Assembly (NCBI GenBank): GCA_944321895.1
Contig: CALUNA010000009.1
Location: 1-64,000 of the forward strand
Source: an uncultured Bacteroidales bacterium
GTDB lineage: Bacteria > Bacteroidota > Bacteroidia > Bacteroidales > Paludibacteraceae
Direction of reading: 5' to 3'
Length of the DNA: 64,000 nt
In this document: positions 30,569 through 39,008 of the stretch, in pieces
Position numbering within the stretch: the stretch's first letter is position 1
How the letters are laid out: every line of letters starts with the position of its first letter
Program-made: the position numbers and the translations under genes
Notes under the pieces: generated by a model
Database searches by the model: none
What the model was told of the DNA's origin: nothing
The model's input: only the letters and a program-made list of their open reading frames with translations

Positions 30569-31132
30569 TCATTTCGCTTTCTTTGGGGAAAGGAACAAGA
30601 ACATTTTCTTTCCTTCCAGTTTTGGCAACTGGTCCACCTTGGCATATTCTTCCAAATCGTTGGCAAAACGCAACAACAAGATTTCTCCCTGTTCCTTGAA
30701 CATAATGGAACGTCCCTTGAAAAACACATAGGCTTTCACTTTTGAACCTTCTTTCAGGAACTCCTGCGCATGCTTCAGTTTGAAATTGTAATCGTGGTCA
30801 TCAGTCTGCGGCCCGAACCGTATTTCCTTGGTCACGACCTTGGCTGATTTTGCCTTTTGCTCTTTCTCACGTTTCTTTTGTTGATACAGGAACTTTTGAT
30901 AATCAACTATCCTGCAAACAGGAGGAACCGCTTTCGGCGATATTTCCACTAAGTCCAACTCTTGCATGTCTGCAATGTGCAACGCTTCCGAGATCGGATA
31001 TATACCTTGTTCTACATTGTCACCAACCAAACGAACTTCTGCAACATCTCTGATTTGCTCGTTTATGCGGTTCGGCATTTCCTTTGTCCGAGCCTGCGGT
31101 TGTCTTGGTCTGATTACTAATTGCTTAGCTAT
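30569..31132 (-). CDS. infC: translation initiation factor IF-3, probable AUA start
   Basis: IF-3 prevents subunit re-joining and proofreads the start codon. The core matches the family: [19 protein letters not shown], the [19 protein letters not shown] segment, [20 protein letters not shown] split here as [15 protein letters not shown], and [11 protein letters not shown] with the C-terminal [16 protein letters not shown] place the start at ATA 31130-31132 (187 residues), because a strong AGGAGG (31142-31147) sits 9 nt upstream and the resulting N terminus [12 protein letters not shown] resembles that of Bacteroidota IF-3 proteins. The nearest in-frame ATG is 31076-31078 and has no such signal. 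infC genes elsewhere use AUU-type starts for autoregulation. Confidence 0.9.
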   Translation of the reverse strand: MAKQLVIRPRQPQARTKEMPNRINEQIRDVAEVRLVGDNVEQGIYPISEALHIADMQELDLVEISPKAVPPVCRIVDYQKFLYQQKKREKEQKAKSAKVVTKEIRFGPQTDDHDYNFKLKHAQEFLKEGSKVKAYVFFKGRSIMFKEQGEILLLRFANDLEEYAKVDQLPKLEGKKMFLFLSPKKAK

Positions 31133-31141
31133 TGCTTGGGT

Positions 31142-31147
31142 CCTCCT
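31142..31147 (-). promoter_or_regulatory. strong Shine-Dalgarno AGGAGG of infC
   Basis: AGGAGG on the minus strand, spaced 9 nt from an ATA codon in the IF-3 frame. Shine-Dalgarno sequences of this strength are rare in this window, so it decides the start choice. Confidence 0.7.
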
Positions 31148-31183
31148 AAAAAAGTTAAGTATTCCGTTTATTTTTTCGGCCGG

Positions 31184-31212
31184 CAAATATACAACATTTT
31201 TTTGAAAACAAA
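31184..31212 (-). promoter_or_regulatory. promoter of infC-rpmI-rplT
   Basis: On the minus strand TTTG (31209-31212), 17 nt, then TATATTTG (31184-31191). The predicted leader is about 45 nt and contains the Shine-Dalgarno. Confidence 0.5.
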
Positions 31213-31273
31213 AATATTCATCAAAAAAACGGCCGGTAAAAATCATGCGTTTTCCGGCAAGACACAAAGCGTT

Positions 31274-32233
31274 TTATCCCATTCCCAACAATGATTCCAC
31301 AAATGCATCCTTGTCGAACACCTGCAACTGGTCAATCCGCTCTCCCAGACCGATATATTTCACCGGGATTTTAAACTGGTCGGATATGCCAATGACGACA
31401 CCACCCTTGGCAGTCCCATCCAGTTTTGTAATGGCCAGCGAGGTCACCTGTGTGGCTTTTGTAAATTGTTTTGCCTGTTCATAAGCATTTTGTCCGGTGG
31501 AGCCATCCAGCACGAGCATGACATCATGCGGTGCATCCGGTACAATCTTGCGCATGACATTCTTGATTTTGGTCAATTCGTTCATGAGGTTCACCTTGTT
31601 ATGCAAACGGCCTGCCGTATCGATAATCACCACATCGGCGTTATTGGCTTTGGCCGATGCCAGTGTGTCATAAGCGACCGAAGCCGGGTCTGCCCCCATT
31701 TGCTGTTTGATGACCGGCACTCCCGTCCGTTCTCCCCATACGACCAACTGGTCTATGGCTGCTGCACGGAAGGTGTCGGCTGCGCCCAAATAGACTTTTT
31801 TGCCGGCCTGTGTGTATAAATGGGCCATTTTTCCTATCGTTGTGGTTTTTCCTACTCCATTGACACCGACCACCATAATAACATACGGTTTGCAGGGCAA
31901 GTCTTCATCAAAGTCAGTGACATTCTGTGCATTGTTTTCTGCAAGCAAGGCAGCTGTTTCCTCTTTCAGAATCGTGTTCAGCTCGGCCGTGCCCATATAT
32001 TTGTCGCGCGCGACACGTGCTTCAATGCGCTCTATTATCCGCAGTGTCGTTTCCACGCCCACATCCGATGAAATCAATGCTTCTTCCAGGTTGTCCAACA
32101 CCTCATCATCCACCCTGGACTTGCCCGCAATGGCACGTGAAATTTTACCAAATACGCTCTGTTTGGTTTTTTCCAACCCCTGGTCAAGCGTTTCCTTTTT
32201 CTCTTTGGAAAAGAGCTTGTTCAAAATTCCCAT
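31274..32233 (-). CDS. ftsY: signal recognition particle receptor FtsY
   Basis: About 319 residues from ATG 32231-32233 (MGILNKLFSKEKKETL); the open frame extends upstream without support. It contains the NG GTPase domain of the SRP receptor: the N domain (about 20-95), P-loop GVNGVGKTTTIGKMA, the insertion-box region with DTFRAAAIDQL, DTAGR in VVIIDTAGRLHNK, and the TKLDGTAKGG guanine-specificity motif. There is no long acidic A domain, as usual in Bacteroidota. It docks SRP-ribosome complexes at the inner membrane. Promoter box TACCTTTG at 32272-32279. Confidence 0.95.
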   Translation of the reverse strand: MGILNKLFSKEKKETLDQGLEKTKQSVFGKISRAIAGKSRVDDEVLDNLEEALISSDVGVETTLRIIERIEARVARDKYMGTAELNTILKEETAALLAENNAQNVTDFDEDLPCKPYVIMVVGVNGVGKTTTIGKMAHLYTQAGKKVYLGAADTFRAAAIDQLVVWGERTGVPVIKQQMGADPASVAYDTLASAKANNADVVIIDTAGRLHNKVNLMNELTKIKNVMRKIVPDAPHDVMLVLDGSTGQNAYEQAKQFTKATQVTSLAITKLDGTAKGGVVIGISDQFKIPVKYIGLGERIDQLQVFDKDAFVESLLGMG

Positions 32234-32271
32234 AAAATTGCCCCCTTTCGTGTTTATACTAAAAATTGCTG

Positions 32272-32279
32272 CAAAGGTA
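32272..32279 (-). promoter_or_regulatory. -7 box (TACCTTTG) of ftsY
   Basis: Reads TACCTTTG on the minus strand, 39 bp before the ftsY start. Confidence 0.55.
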
Positions 32280-32344
32280 CAAATTAATTCTAAATAAGCC
32301 GGCAAATATGCCAAAAAGCACCTTTGCGTTTAAACAAAAAAAGC

Positions 32345-32352
32345 TATATTTG
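32345..32352 (+). promoter_or_regulatory. -7 box (TATATTTG) of the GH13 amylase gene
   Basis: TATATTTG lies 58 bp before ATG 32411. Confidence 0.5.
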
Positions 32353-32410
32353 CACCTGAAACAAAACTTGATAACCTATAGTCAAAGCATTTTAACCGCT
32401 CCTTTAAATC

Positions 32411-34105
32411 ATGGCAAAATTTGTTATATATCAAGTACTTCCGCGTTTATTCGGGAATTACAACCTGTCACTTGTTCCCAACGGGAATATTCAGGAAAAC
32501 GGATGTGGAAAATTCAGCAGTTTTACGCCGGCCGCTCTGAAAGCGATTCGGGAATTGGGCGTGACACACATATGGTATACCGGCATCATTGAACATGCAA
32601 CGCAGACAGACTATTCCGCATATGGCATCCGGAAAGACCATCCGGCTATTGTAAAAGGTAAGGCCGGCTCACCATACGCCATCAAGGATTATTATGACGT
32701 AGACCCCGATTTGGCAGACAACGTTTCCTGCCGGATGGCCGAGTTCGAAGCCTTGGTTTCACGTACACACAAGGCCAGGCTGAAAGTTATCATTGATTTT
32801 GTGCCCAACCACGTTTCCCGCGAATATCATTCGGATGCCAAACCTGCAAATGTCAAGGATTTGGGAGAAACAGACAATACACAATGGGCTTTTTCTCCGC
32901 TCAATAATTTCTACTACATTCCAGACGAAGCGTTTGCACCCAATTTCGACATACAGGATTACCGTGAATTTCCGGCAAAAGCAACCGGAAACGACCAATT
33001 CACCGCCCATCCGACCGCCAACGACTGGTATGAAACCGTAAAACTGAATTATGGTGTTTTCTATCAGGGCGGCAAACAAAAACAGTTCGACCCTATTCCT
33101 GACACATGGCTGAAAATGCGGGACATTCTGCTTTTCTGGGCCGGAAAAGGCATTGACGGTTTCCGTTGCGACATGGCGGAAATGGTTCCCGTAGAATTCT
33201 GGGGCTGGGTTATTCCCATAATAAAGGAGCAACATCCGGATATCATATTCATTGCCGAGGTGTACAATCCATGCGAATACCGCAATTACATTTTCAACGG
33301 CAAGTTTGATTACCTGTACGACAAGGTTGGCATGTATGACACGCTCCGCAGCGCGACAAGCAAGAATACACCAGTTTATGACATTACATCCTGCTGGCAG
33401 GCAAACAGAGGAATCGAAGACCACATGTTGCAGTTTCTTGAGAATCACGACGAACAACGCATTGCATCCGGATTCTTTTCCGGCAACGGCATGTATGCCC
33501 AACCGGCCATGATTGTAGCTGCCACATTGACCAGAGGTCCCGTCATGATTTATGCAGGCCAGGAATTAGGCGAACTCGGCATGGACATGGAAGGATTCAG
33601 CGGCATGGATGGCCGTACAACCATATATGATTACTGGTCAGTCAAAACTATCCGGGCCTGGGCAAACCAAGGAAGATTTGACGGCACATTGCTCACACAA
33701 GACCAGGCAGACCTGCAACAGTTCTACAAAAAACTGCTGACACTGTCCATGTCGGAAAAAGCCATCCGGGAAGGCAGCATGTATGACCTGGAGTACGCCA
33801 ACTTCCAAAACCCGCACTACAACCCGCACGAACAATTTGCCTATTTCCGCAATCTGAAAACCGATATTTTGCTCATTGTCCTGAATTTTGATGACAAGAA
33901 AGTTGATTTACGGATAAACATACCTAAAGAAGCATTCGAATATGTCGGTCTGAAAGAGAACCATGAATATGTTTTTGAAAACCTGCTTGAACCGGCAGAA
34001 AACATCGAAGCACAAACACTGGCATCCGACAAACCCTTTGGCATTTCAATGCCCGCATGGAAAGGAAAAATAATCAAAATAAAAAAACAACCGCGCAAGA
34101 AATAA
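32411..34105 (+). CDS. GH13 alpha-amylase family protein
   Basis: A 564-residue protein without a signal peptide, so probably cytoplasmic. It has the GH13 (beta/alpha)8 barrel: THIWYTGI at strand 2, region I VIIDFVPNHV, region II GFRCDMAE with nucleophile Asp254, region III FIAEVYN with acid Glu283, and region IV ENHDEQR with Asp347. All three catalytic acids are present. A C-terminal beta domain (about 470-555) follows. It would act on imported alpha-glucans or stored glycogen; the exact linkage specificity is not readable by eye. The stop at 34105 is 1 bp from the next start, so it is co-transcribed with the UbiA-like gene. Confidence 0.85.
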   Translation: MAKFVIYQVLPRLFGNYNLSLVPNGNIQENGCGKFSSFTPAALKAIRELGVTHIWYTGIIEHATQTDYSAYGIRKDHPAIVKGKAGSPYAIKDYYDVDPDLADNVSCRMAEFEALVSRTHKARLKVIIDFVPNHVSREYHSDAKPANVKDLGETDNTQWAFSPLNNFYYIPDEAFAPNFDIQDYREFPAKATGNDQFTAHPTANDWYETVKLNYGVFYQGGKQKQFDPIPDTWLKMRDILLFWAGKGIDGFRCDMAEMVPVEFWGWVIPIIKEQHPDIIFIAEVYNPCEYRNYIFNGKFDYLYDKVGMYDTLRSATSKNTPVYDITSCWQANRGIEDHMLQFLENHDEQRIASGFFSGNGMYAQPAMIVAATLTRGPVMIYAGQELGELGMDMEGFSGMDGRTTIYDYWSVKTIRAWANQGRFDGTLLTQDQADLQQFYKKLLTLSMSEKAIREGSMYDLEYANFQNPHYNPHEQFAYFRNLKTDILLIVLNFDDKKVDLRINIPKEAFEYVGLKENHEYVFENLLEPAENIEAQTLASDKPFGISMPAWKGKIIKIKKQPRKK

Positions 34106-34106
34106 A

Positions 34107-35105
34107 ATGGACGTTTTACGACTCATCCGCTGGAAGAACCTGCTGTTTATTGCTGTCATGCTCTATTTGATGCAGCGTTCCGTTATAGACCCGCTACTGA
34201 TTACCTGCGGCTTTTCCCAAGGTTTGGACACCATGCAACTGGCATTGCTGATTGCCGCCACCATGCTGATAGCAGCCGGCGGATATGCCATTAATGACTA
34301 CTTCGATGTAAAAATCGATGCCATTAACAAACCGGAAAGCCGCATTGTGGGACGAGTTATGGACAGGAGAATGGCCATGATTTACCATCAGGTGTTCACC
34401 GCCATCGGCGCGATATGCGGTATAGTACTGGCCGTATCGGTAAAAAGCGTGACCATTGGTGTTTTTGCGCTGTTCGTACCCGGACTGTTGTGGTTTTATT
34501 CGGCAAGTTACAAACGCCAGTTTTTTATCGGGAACATCATCGTCGCATTCAACGCCGCACTCTCTGTTCTGGCGGTGGCCATTGCCAACATAAGTATTCT
34601 GGTACACCAATACGGTGCACTTGTCTATCAGACACCGTTTCCGCTTGTCAAACAGATATATGCCTGGATTGGCGGCTTTGCTCTGTTTGCGTTTCTGACC
34701 ACACTAATCCGTGAAATCATCAAAGACATGGAAGACGAGCAGGGCGACCGCGAACTGGAGTGCCACACCTTGCCCATCAGATTGGGATTCAAGAAAACGA
34801 AAATCATTCTTTACGGATTTATTGCACTGACAGCCGGACTGTTATGCTATGCCAATTTTGTCCTGCTTCCATTTGCCGAAAAAGGAATTTCCACACGTTA
34901 CCTGATTATCGGCCTGCTGCTTCCGCTTGCCATCCTGGTTTATTTTATTGCCACGGCAAAAAACAAAAAAGACTATAAAAACGCCTCAACACTTTGCAAG
35001 TTCATTATGCTGACAGGCGTATTTTATAGCCTTATTTTCTATTACATGCAGGCAAAGACATTCGGAATCAGCCTGTTCGGGCTGTTCCTCGTGTCTCCGC
35101 ACTGA
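34107..35105 (+). CDS. UbiA-family prenyltransferase
   Basis: A 332-residue integral membrane protein with about eight or nine transmembrane helices. It carries both Asp-rich motifs of the UbiA superfamily: NDYFDVKIDAINKPESR (first, after helix 2) and DMEDEQGDRE (second). The second motif and overall look resemble Bacteroidota proteins labelled geranylgeranylglycerol-phosphate geranylgeranyltransferase-like, but MenA or a haem/quinone-type transferase cannot be excluded. It transfers a polyprenyl group to an acceptor at the inner membrane. It starts 1 bp after the amylase stop codon, an operon link without an obvious pathway connection. Confidence 0.8.
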   Translation: MDVLRLIRWKNLLFIAVMLYLMQRSVIDPLLITCGFSQGLDTMQLALLIAATMLIAAGGYAINDYFDVKIDAINKPESRIVGRVMDRRMAMIYHQVFTAIGAICGIVLAVSVKSVTIGVFALFVPGLLWFYSASYKRQFFIGNIIVAFNAALSVLAVAIANISILVHQYGALVYQTPFPLVKQIYAWIGGFALFAFLTTLIREIIKDMEDEQGDRELECHTLPIRLGFKKTKIILYGFIALTAGLLCYANFVLLPFAEKGISTRYLIIGLLLPLAILVYFIATAKNKKDYKNASTLCKFIMLTGVFYSLIFYYMQAKTFGISLFGLFLVSPH

Positions 35106-35107
35106 TT

Positions 35108-36379
35108 TTAGTCAATCCATTCAAATTTGGTATAAGGAACCAGAGCGGCAGGAATCCGGATGCCTTTTTCGGTCTGGTTGTTTTCGAGCAAGGCAGCCAC
35201 AATACGCGGCAAGGCCAAGGCGCTTCCGTTCAGGGTGTGGCAAAGTTGTATTTTCTTGTCCGCATTCCGGTAACGGCATTTCAGGCGGTTGGCCTGATAA
35301 CTCTCGAAGTTGGAAACCGAGCTGACTTCCAGCCAACGTTTCTGTGCTTCGGAATAAACCTCAAAATCGAAACAAATGGCCGATGTGAAACTCATGTCAC
35401 CGCCGCAAAGACGCAGGATACGATACGGCAATTCCAGTTTCTGCACCAGACTTTCCACATGTGCCAGCATTTCCTTCAACGATTCATAAGAATGCTCCGG
35501 CGTATCGATACGCACAATCTCCACTTTCGAGAATTCGTGCAAACGGTTCAGACCGCGCACATCCTTGCCATAGGAACCAGCCTCGCGACGGAAACATTGC
35601 GTATAGGCGCAATTCTTGATCGGCAACGATTTTTCCTCCAGAATCACATCGCGATAAATATTCGTAACCGGAACTTCGGCTGTCGGAATCAGATACAAGT
35701 CATCTACTTCGCAATGATACATCTGCCCTTCCTTGTCGGGCAACTGTCCCGTTCCATAGCCGGAAGCCGCATTAACGACCGTAGGCGGCATAACTTCCTG
35801 ATAGCCTGCGGCACGCGCCTCATCGAGGAAGAAATTAATCAACGCACGCTGCAACTGTGCCCCCTTGCCTTTGTACACGGGGAAACCTGCTCCCGTGATT
35901 TTCACGCCCAGATCAAAATCTATCAAATCGTATTTTTTTGCCAGTTCCCAATGAGGCAGCGGATTTTCAGGCAGGTCGGTCATTGAACCGCCCATCTTTT
36001 CCACTACATTATCCTGCGCCCCCGCACCTTCAGGAACCGCATCGCAAGGCACATTGGGCACCTGCAACAGGATTTCCGTTATCTGTTGTTCGGCGGAAGT
36101 CATCTGGTCATTCAAAACCTTGATTTTTTCTTTCAGCTCGCCGGTTTTTGCTTTGGCCGCATCAGCCTCAGCTTTTTTGCCTTCCTTGAACAGCAGGCCT
36201 ATTTCCTTTGACAAACGGTTCATCTCGGCAGAGGCCGTGTCCAGTTCTACCTGAGAGCTTTTTCGCAAATTGTTCAGCTCAACTACGCGGTTCAACAATT
36301 CCCGCCCATCAAAATGTTTTTTGGCAAGCCGTGCTATGGCTTCCTCCGTATGCTCCGTAACGTATTTAATTGTCAGCAT
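35108..36379 (-). CDS. serS: seryl-tRNA synthetase
   Basis: A 423-residue class II synthetase. The N-terminal long antiparallel coiled coil that binds the tRNA-Ser variable arm covers about residues 30-100 (Lys/Glu/Ala-rich). The catalytic domain has motif 2 (YTQCFRREAGSYGKD) and motif 3 (GSALALPRIVAALLENNQ), with TAEVPVTN upstream. It charges tRNA-Ser, one copy of which lies at 54030-54117 in this window. The gene converges tightly with the UbiA-like gene (2 bp between stops). Confidence 0.96.
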   Translation of the reverse strand: MLTIKYVTEHTEEAIARLAKKHFDGRELLNRVVELNNLRKSSQVELDTASAEMNRLSKEIGLLFKEGKKAEADAAKAKTGELKEKIKVLNDQMTSAEQQITEILLQVPNVPCDAVPEGAGAQDNVVEKMGGSMTDLPENPLPHWELAKKYDLIDFDLGVKITGAGFPVYKGKGAQLQRALINFFLDEARAAGYQEVMPPTVVNAASGYGTGQLPDKEGQMYHCEVDDLYLIPTAEVPVTNIYRDVILEEKSLPIKNCAYTQCFRREAGSYGKDVRGLNRLHEFSKVEIVRIDTPEHSYESLKEMLAHVESLVQKLELPYRILRLCGGDMSFTSAICFDFEVYSEAQKRWLEVSSVSNFESYQANRLKCRYRNADKKIQLCHTLNGSALALPRIVAALLENNQTEKGIRIPAALVPYTKFEWID

Positions 36380-36519
36380 ATTTTTTGTTTTTCTATGTTT
36401 ATAACTAACAAAATCTCCTGCCTTTTACGATACCGCAAAACAACAGGAGATTCTATAACTTTATCAGAAAAGCTTCTCAAGCAAGTGCCTGCCTACTTAT
36501 CCGCGCAGGATACTTAAAC

Positions 36520-36786
36520 TTAATTGGCTTCCGCTATCGGCTTGATAGAAACGAAAGACTTGTTGTCTTTTCTTTTTCTAAATTCAACGATACCATCTAC
36601 CAGAGCAAACAACGTATGGTCTTTTCCCATACCGATATTTTCACCCACGTGATGTACCGTACCACGCTGACGTACAATAATATTTCCGGCTTTGGCAAAC
36701 TGTCCGCCAAAGATTTTCACTCCGAGTCGCTTACTTTCCGATTCACGACCGTTCTTGGAACTACCAACACCTTTCTTATGTGCCAT
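36520..36786 (-). CDS. rpmA: 50S ribosomal protein L27
   Basis: An 88-residue bL27 with the N-terminal [19 protein letters not shown] motif near the peptidyl-transferase centre, followed by [22 protein letters not shown] here given in part as [17 protein letters not shown], and [14 protein letters not shown]. There is no N-terminal cleavable extension of the Firmicutes type. It lies 20 bp behind rplU in the usual rplU-rpmA order, so it should be co-transcribed. Confidence 0.96.
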   Translation of the reverse strand: MAHKKGVGSSKNGRESESKRLGVKIFGGQFAKAGNIIVRQRGTVHHVGENIGMGKDHTLFALVDGIVEFRKRKDNKSFVSIKPIAEAN

Positions 36787-36806
36787 TTTCTTTTCTTTTT
36801 AATCGG

Positions 36807-37121
36807 TTAAGCTACTATTTCCTTTACTAATATTTCCGTGAAGTTTTGACGGTGCCCGTTACGTTTTTTGTAACCTTTACGGCGTTTTTTGTGGAAAACA
36901 ATCACTTTGTCACCACGCACGTGCGACAATACTTCACATACGATTTTTGCACCTTCTACGGTGGGTGCCCCTACCGTGATAACGCCATCGTTATCAAGAA
37001 GCAGAACTCTTTCAAATTCCACTTGCGAGCCTCTTTCGGCTTCTTCCATTCTGTGAACAAACAATTTCTTGCCGGATTCAGCCTTGAACTGCTGTCCCAA
37101 AATTTCTACTACTGCGTACAT
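36807..37121 (-). CDS. rplU: 50S ribosomal protein L21
   Basis: A 104-residue bL21 from ATG 37119-37121 ([17 protein letters not shown]); upstream in-frame codons are not supported. It contains the [10 protein letters not shown] segment, [13 protein letters not shown]-like core and the basic [15 protein letters not shown] motif of the family. First gene of rplU-rpmA, read from the promoter box at 37213-37220, leaving an approximately 85-nt leader. Confidence 0.96.
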   Translation of the reverse strand: MYAVVEILGQQFKAESGKKLFVHRMEEAERGSQVEFERVLLLDNDGVITVGAPTVEGAKIVCEVLSHVRGDKVIVFHKKRRKGYKKRNGHRQNFTEILVKEIVA

Positions 37122-37212
37122 ATTAAAAATGAAATTAAAATTACATTGGTGAGGTGAGTTGCCCGGAAAAAACAGGCAGAGCTTCTTAGCTACCCCAGTC
37201 AAAAAGCGGGTG

Positions 37213-37220
37213 CAAAAGTA
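37213..37220 (-). promoter_or_regulatory. -7 box (TACTTTTG) of rplU-rpmA
   Basis: Reads TACTTTTG on the minus strand; the leader to rplU is about 85 nt. Confidence 0.55.
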
Positions 37221-37261
37221 ATGATTCTTTTCCGATTATGCAAGACACCGTCCCAAAAAAC

Positions 37262-38266
37262 TCAGAACTTTGTTCCATCATTGCGGTTTTTGCTGTCCGG
37301 ATTCCCTTGTTCCGATTGTTTCTTATGTTCATAAAGTTGCCAGGAATTGATTACATTGTGCCAAATGCTGTAGAATCCACCTACAACAGAAGTTATCGGC
37401 GTAAAAAAAGTATATCCCAGCCAAATGGCCAGAATCGTATTTTTCTGTCCCAGAGCCTGTCCGGCCGTAACTTTGTCATGATAGTGTGCTCCTATCTTCC
37501 GTCCAATGTAAAACTGCAATACACAACATAGCAACGACACAACCACAAGCCACAACTCGGTGGAAAGTTCCACCTGGCTGTGTACGATACTCCTTGCGGT
37601 TACTGCAGTTGCCAATGCCAAGGCTATGGCCCACAAGTAGAATGACAGTTCATGATAATGCGAAAGAACAAAGTGCAAGCGCGGAAACAGATATCTGACC
37701 AGAATGGCCGCAACCAGCGGGAGCAACAGCAACGGGAATACTTTACCGAGAATCAGCATTGCCGAATTGAAGACATTCAGCGTCGGATTGGGATGTACAA
37801 GCGGCACAACTACAGGAATCAGTAAAGCCGTTGCAAGATTTATCAAAATCGTATAAGTAGTGATATGGGTCACACGCCCGCCCAATTTTCTGGTAATTAC
37901 CGCAGCCGCCGTGGCCGTTGGGCAAATAAAGCATATAATGGCCCCCTCCAGAACTACCCGCATGCCGCTTTTGGGCAGCAGAATGAGAACAAGTGCCAGC
38001 AACATGAACAGTCCTACCTGAAAAAGCAAAAGCCACCAGTGCCATGCACAAACACGCATTTTCTTGGGATTTACTTTGCAGAAAGTCAGAAACAGCATGG
38101 CAAATATAAGCAGTGGCTGCAAAATTTCCACCGTTTTACGCACAACATCGTGTGTCGGCTGCAAGAAAGGTATGTTTACATATATGAAATAGCCTGCCAC
38201 ACCGGCTATAATCGAAATTATCAATGTCCAGTCCTTGATGAATCTGATAACTTTCATGTCCTGCAT
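37262..38266 (-). CDS. bile acid:sodium symporter-family (BASS) transporter
   Basis: A 334-residue inner-membrane protein with about nine to ten hydrophobic helices. The CPTATAAAVITRKLGG segment after helix 4 and the later GQKNTILAIWLGYTFF match the crossing-helix motifs of the BASS/arsenical-resistance ACR3-like fold. The substrate cannot be read from sequence; members carry organic anions by sodium symport. The hydrophilic C terminus (EHKKQSEQGNPDSKNR) is cytoplasmic. It is divergent from the flavin reductase gene. The start is at ATG 38266 or three codons later. Confidence 0.75.
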   Translation of the reverse strand: MQDMKVIRFIKDWTLIISIIAGVAGYFIYVNIPFLQPTHDVVRKTVEILQPLLIFAMLFLTFCKVNPKKMRVCAWHWWLLLFQVGLFMLLALVLILLPKSGMRVVLEGAIICFICPTATAAAVITRKLGGRVTHITTYTILINLATALLIPVVVPLVHPNPTLNVFNSAMLILGKVFPLLLLPLVAAILVRYLFPRLHFVLSHYHELSFYLWAIALALATAVTARSIVHSQVELSTELWLVVVSLLCCVLQFYIGRKIGAHYHDKVTAGQALGQKNTILAIWLGYTFFTPITSVVGGFYSIWHNVINSWQLYEHKKQSEQGNPDSKNRNDGTKF

Positions 38267-38309
38267 TTTTTTCGGGCAGCAAAATTAGCCTATTTATTCC
38301 GAAAGTCCT

Positions 38310-38317
38310 TATCTTTG
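38310..38317 (+). promoter_or_regulatory. -7 box (TATCTTTG) of the flavin reductase gene
   Basis: TATCTTTG lies 83 bp before ATG 38401. Confidence 0.5.
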
Positions 38318-38400
38318 CATCAAAATTATCCATGAAAATCTTTCATCCACATCTCCAGACGGAATTTACGACGGATAATTCCAACCCATAGCTCACAAAC

Positions 38401-38943
38401 ATGAAAGAAATCGAGAAAGAAAAAGCCCTGACCTTTATTGAACCCGGCCCTGTCGTATTGGTTACTTCATACGATGGCAGAAAAAACAATATAATGACCA
38501 TATCGTGGACCATGGCCATTGACTTTGCCGGGCACATTGTCATCACAACCGGTCCCTGGAACCATTCATTTGAAACCATCATGCGTTCCAGAGAGTGCGT
38601 AGTCTGCATTCCGAATGCGAGCATGATAGAAACCACGGTCAAAATAGGAATGACCAGCGGCACGAACACGGACAAATTCAAAACATTCGGCCTGACAGCC
38701 TTGCCAGCCAAATACGTGCAAGCCCCCTTGATTGCCGAATGCCTGGCCTGCATGGAATGTAAAGTCGTGGATTATGTTGAAAAATACGGATTCATCGTGC
38801 TGCATGTGGAACGGGTTGTAGAAAACGAAGCACTCCAAGACCGCCGAATGTTTCACGCCGTGGGCGATGGCACGTTCATCATGGATGGAGACAAGGAGGA
38901 ATACCGGCAACTCATGGCAGCCAAACTGCCGCCCGGCCTGTAA
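38401..38943 (+). CDS. flavin reductase / flavoredoxin family protein
   Basis: A 180-residue FMN-binding split-barrel protein. The core pattern GPVVLVTSYDGRKNNIMTISW and the following FAGHIVITTGPWNHSFETI, quoted here as separate short pieces, fit flavoredoxin-type reductases of anaerobes. SRECVVCIPN and TSGTNTDKFKTFGLT are also typical. It probably transfers electrons through bound FMN; the partner is unknown. It stands alone, divergent from the BASS transporter and convergent with hppA across a strong terminator. Confidence 0.85.
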   Translation: MKEIEKEKALTFIEPGPVVLVTSYDGRKNNIMTISWTMAIDFAGHIVITTGPWNHSFETIMRSRECVVCIPNASMIETTVKIGMTSGTNTDKFKTFGLTALPAKYVQAPLIAECLACMECKVVDYVEKYGFIVLHVERVVENEALQDRRMFHAVGDGTFIMDGDKEEYRQLMAAKLPPGL

Positions 38944-38990
38944 AACGCAGGCACGCCATCCCGAAAAAAGTGGGATGGCGTGCCTGTGTT
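38944..38990. terminator. strong bidirectional terminator
   Basis: A stem of about 18 bp (GGCACGCCATCCC and its complement at the core) with a 9-nt loop, lying exactly between the convergent flavin reductase gene and hppA. Confidence 0.75.
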
Positions 38991-39008
38991 TGGTTTCCGG
39001 AATATCAA

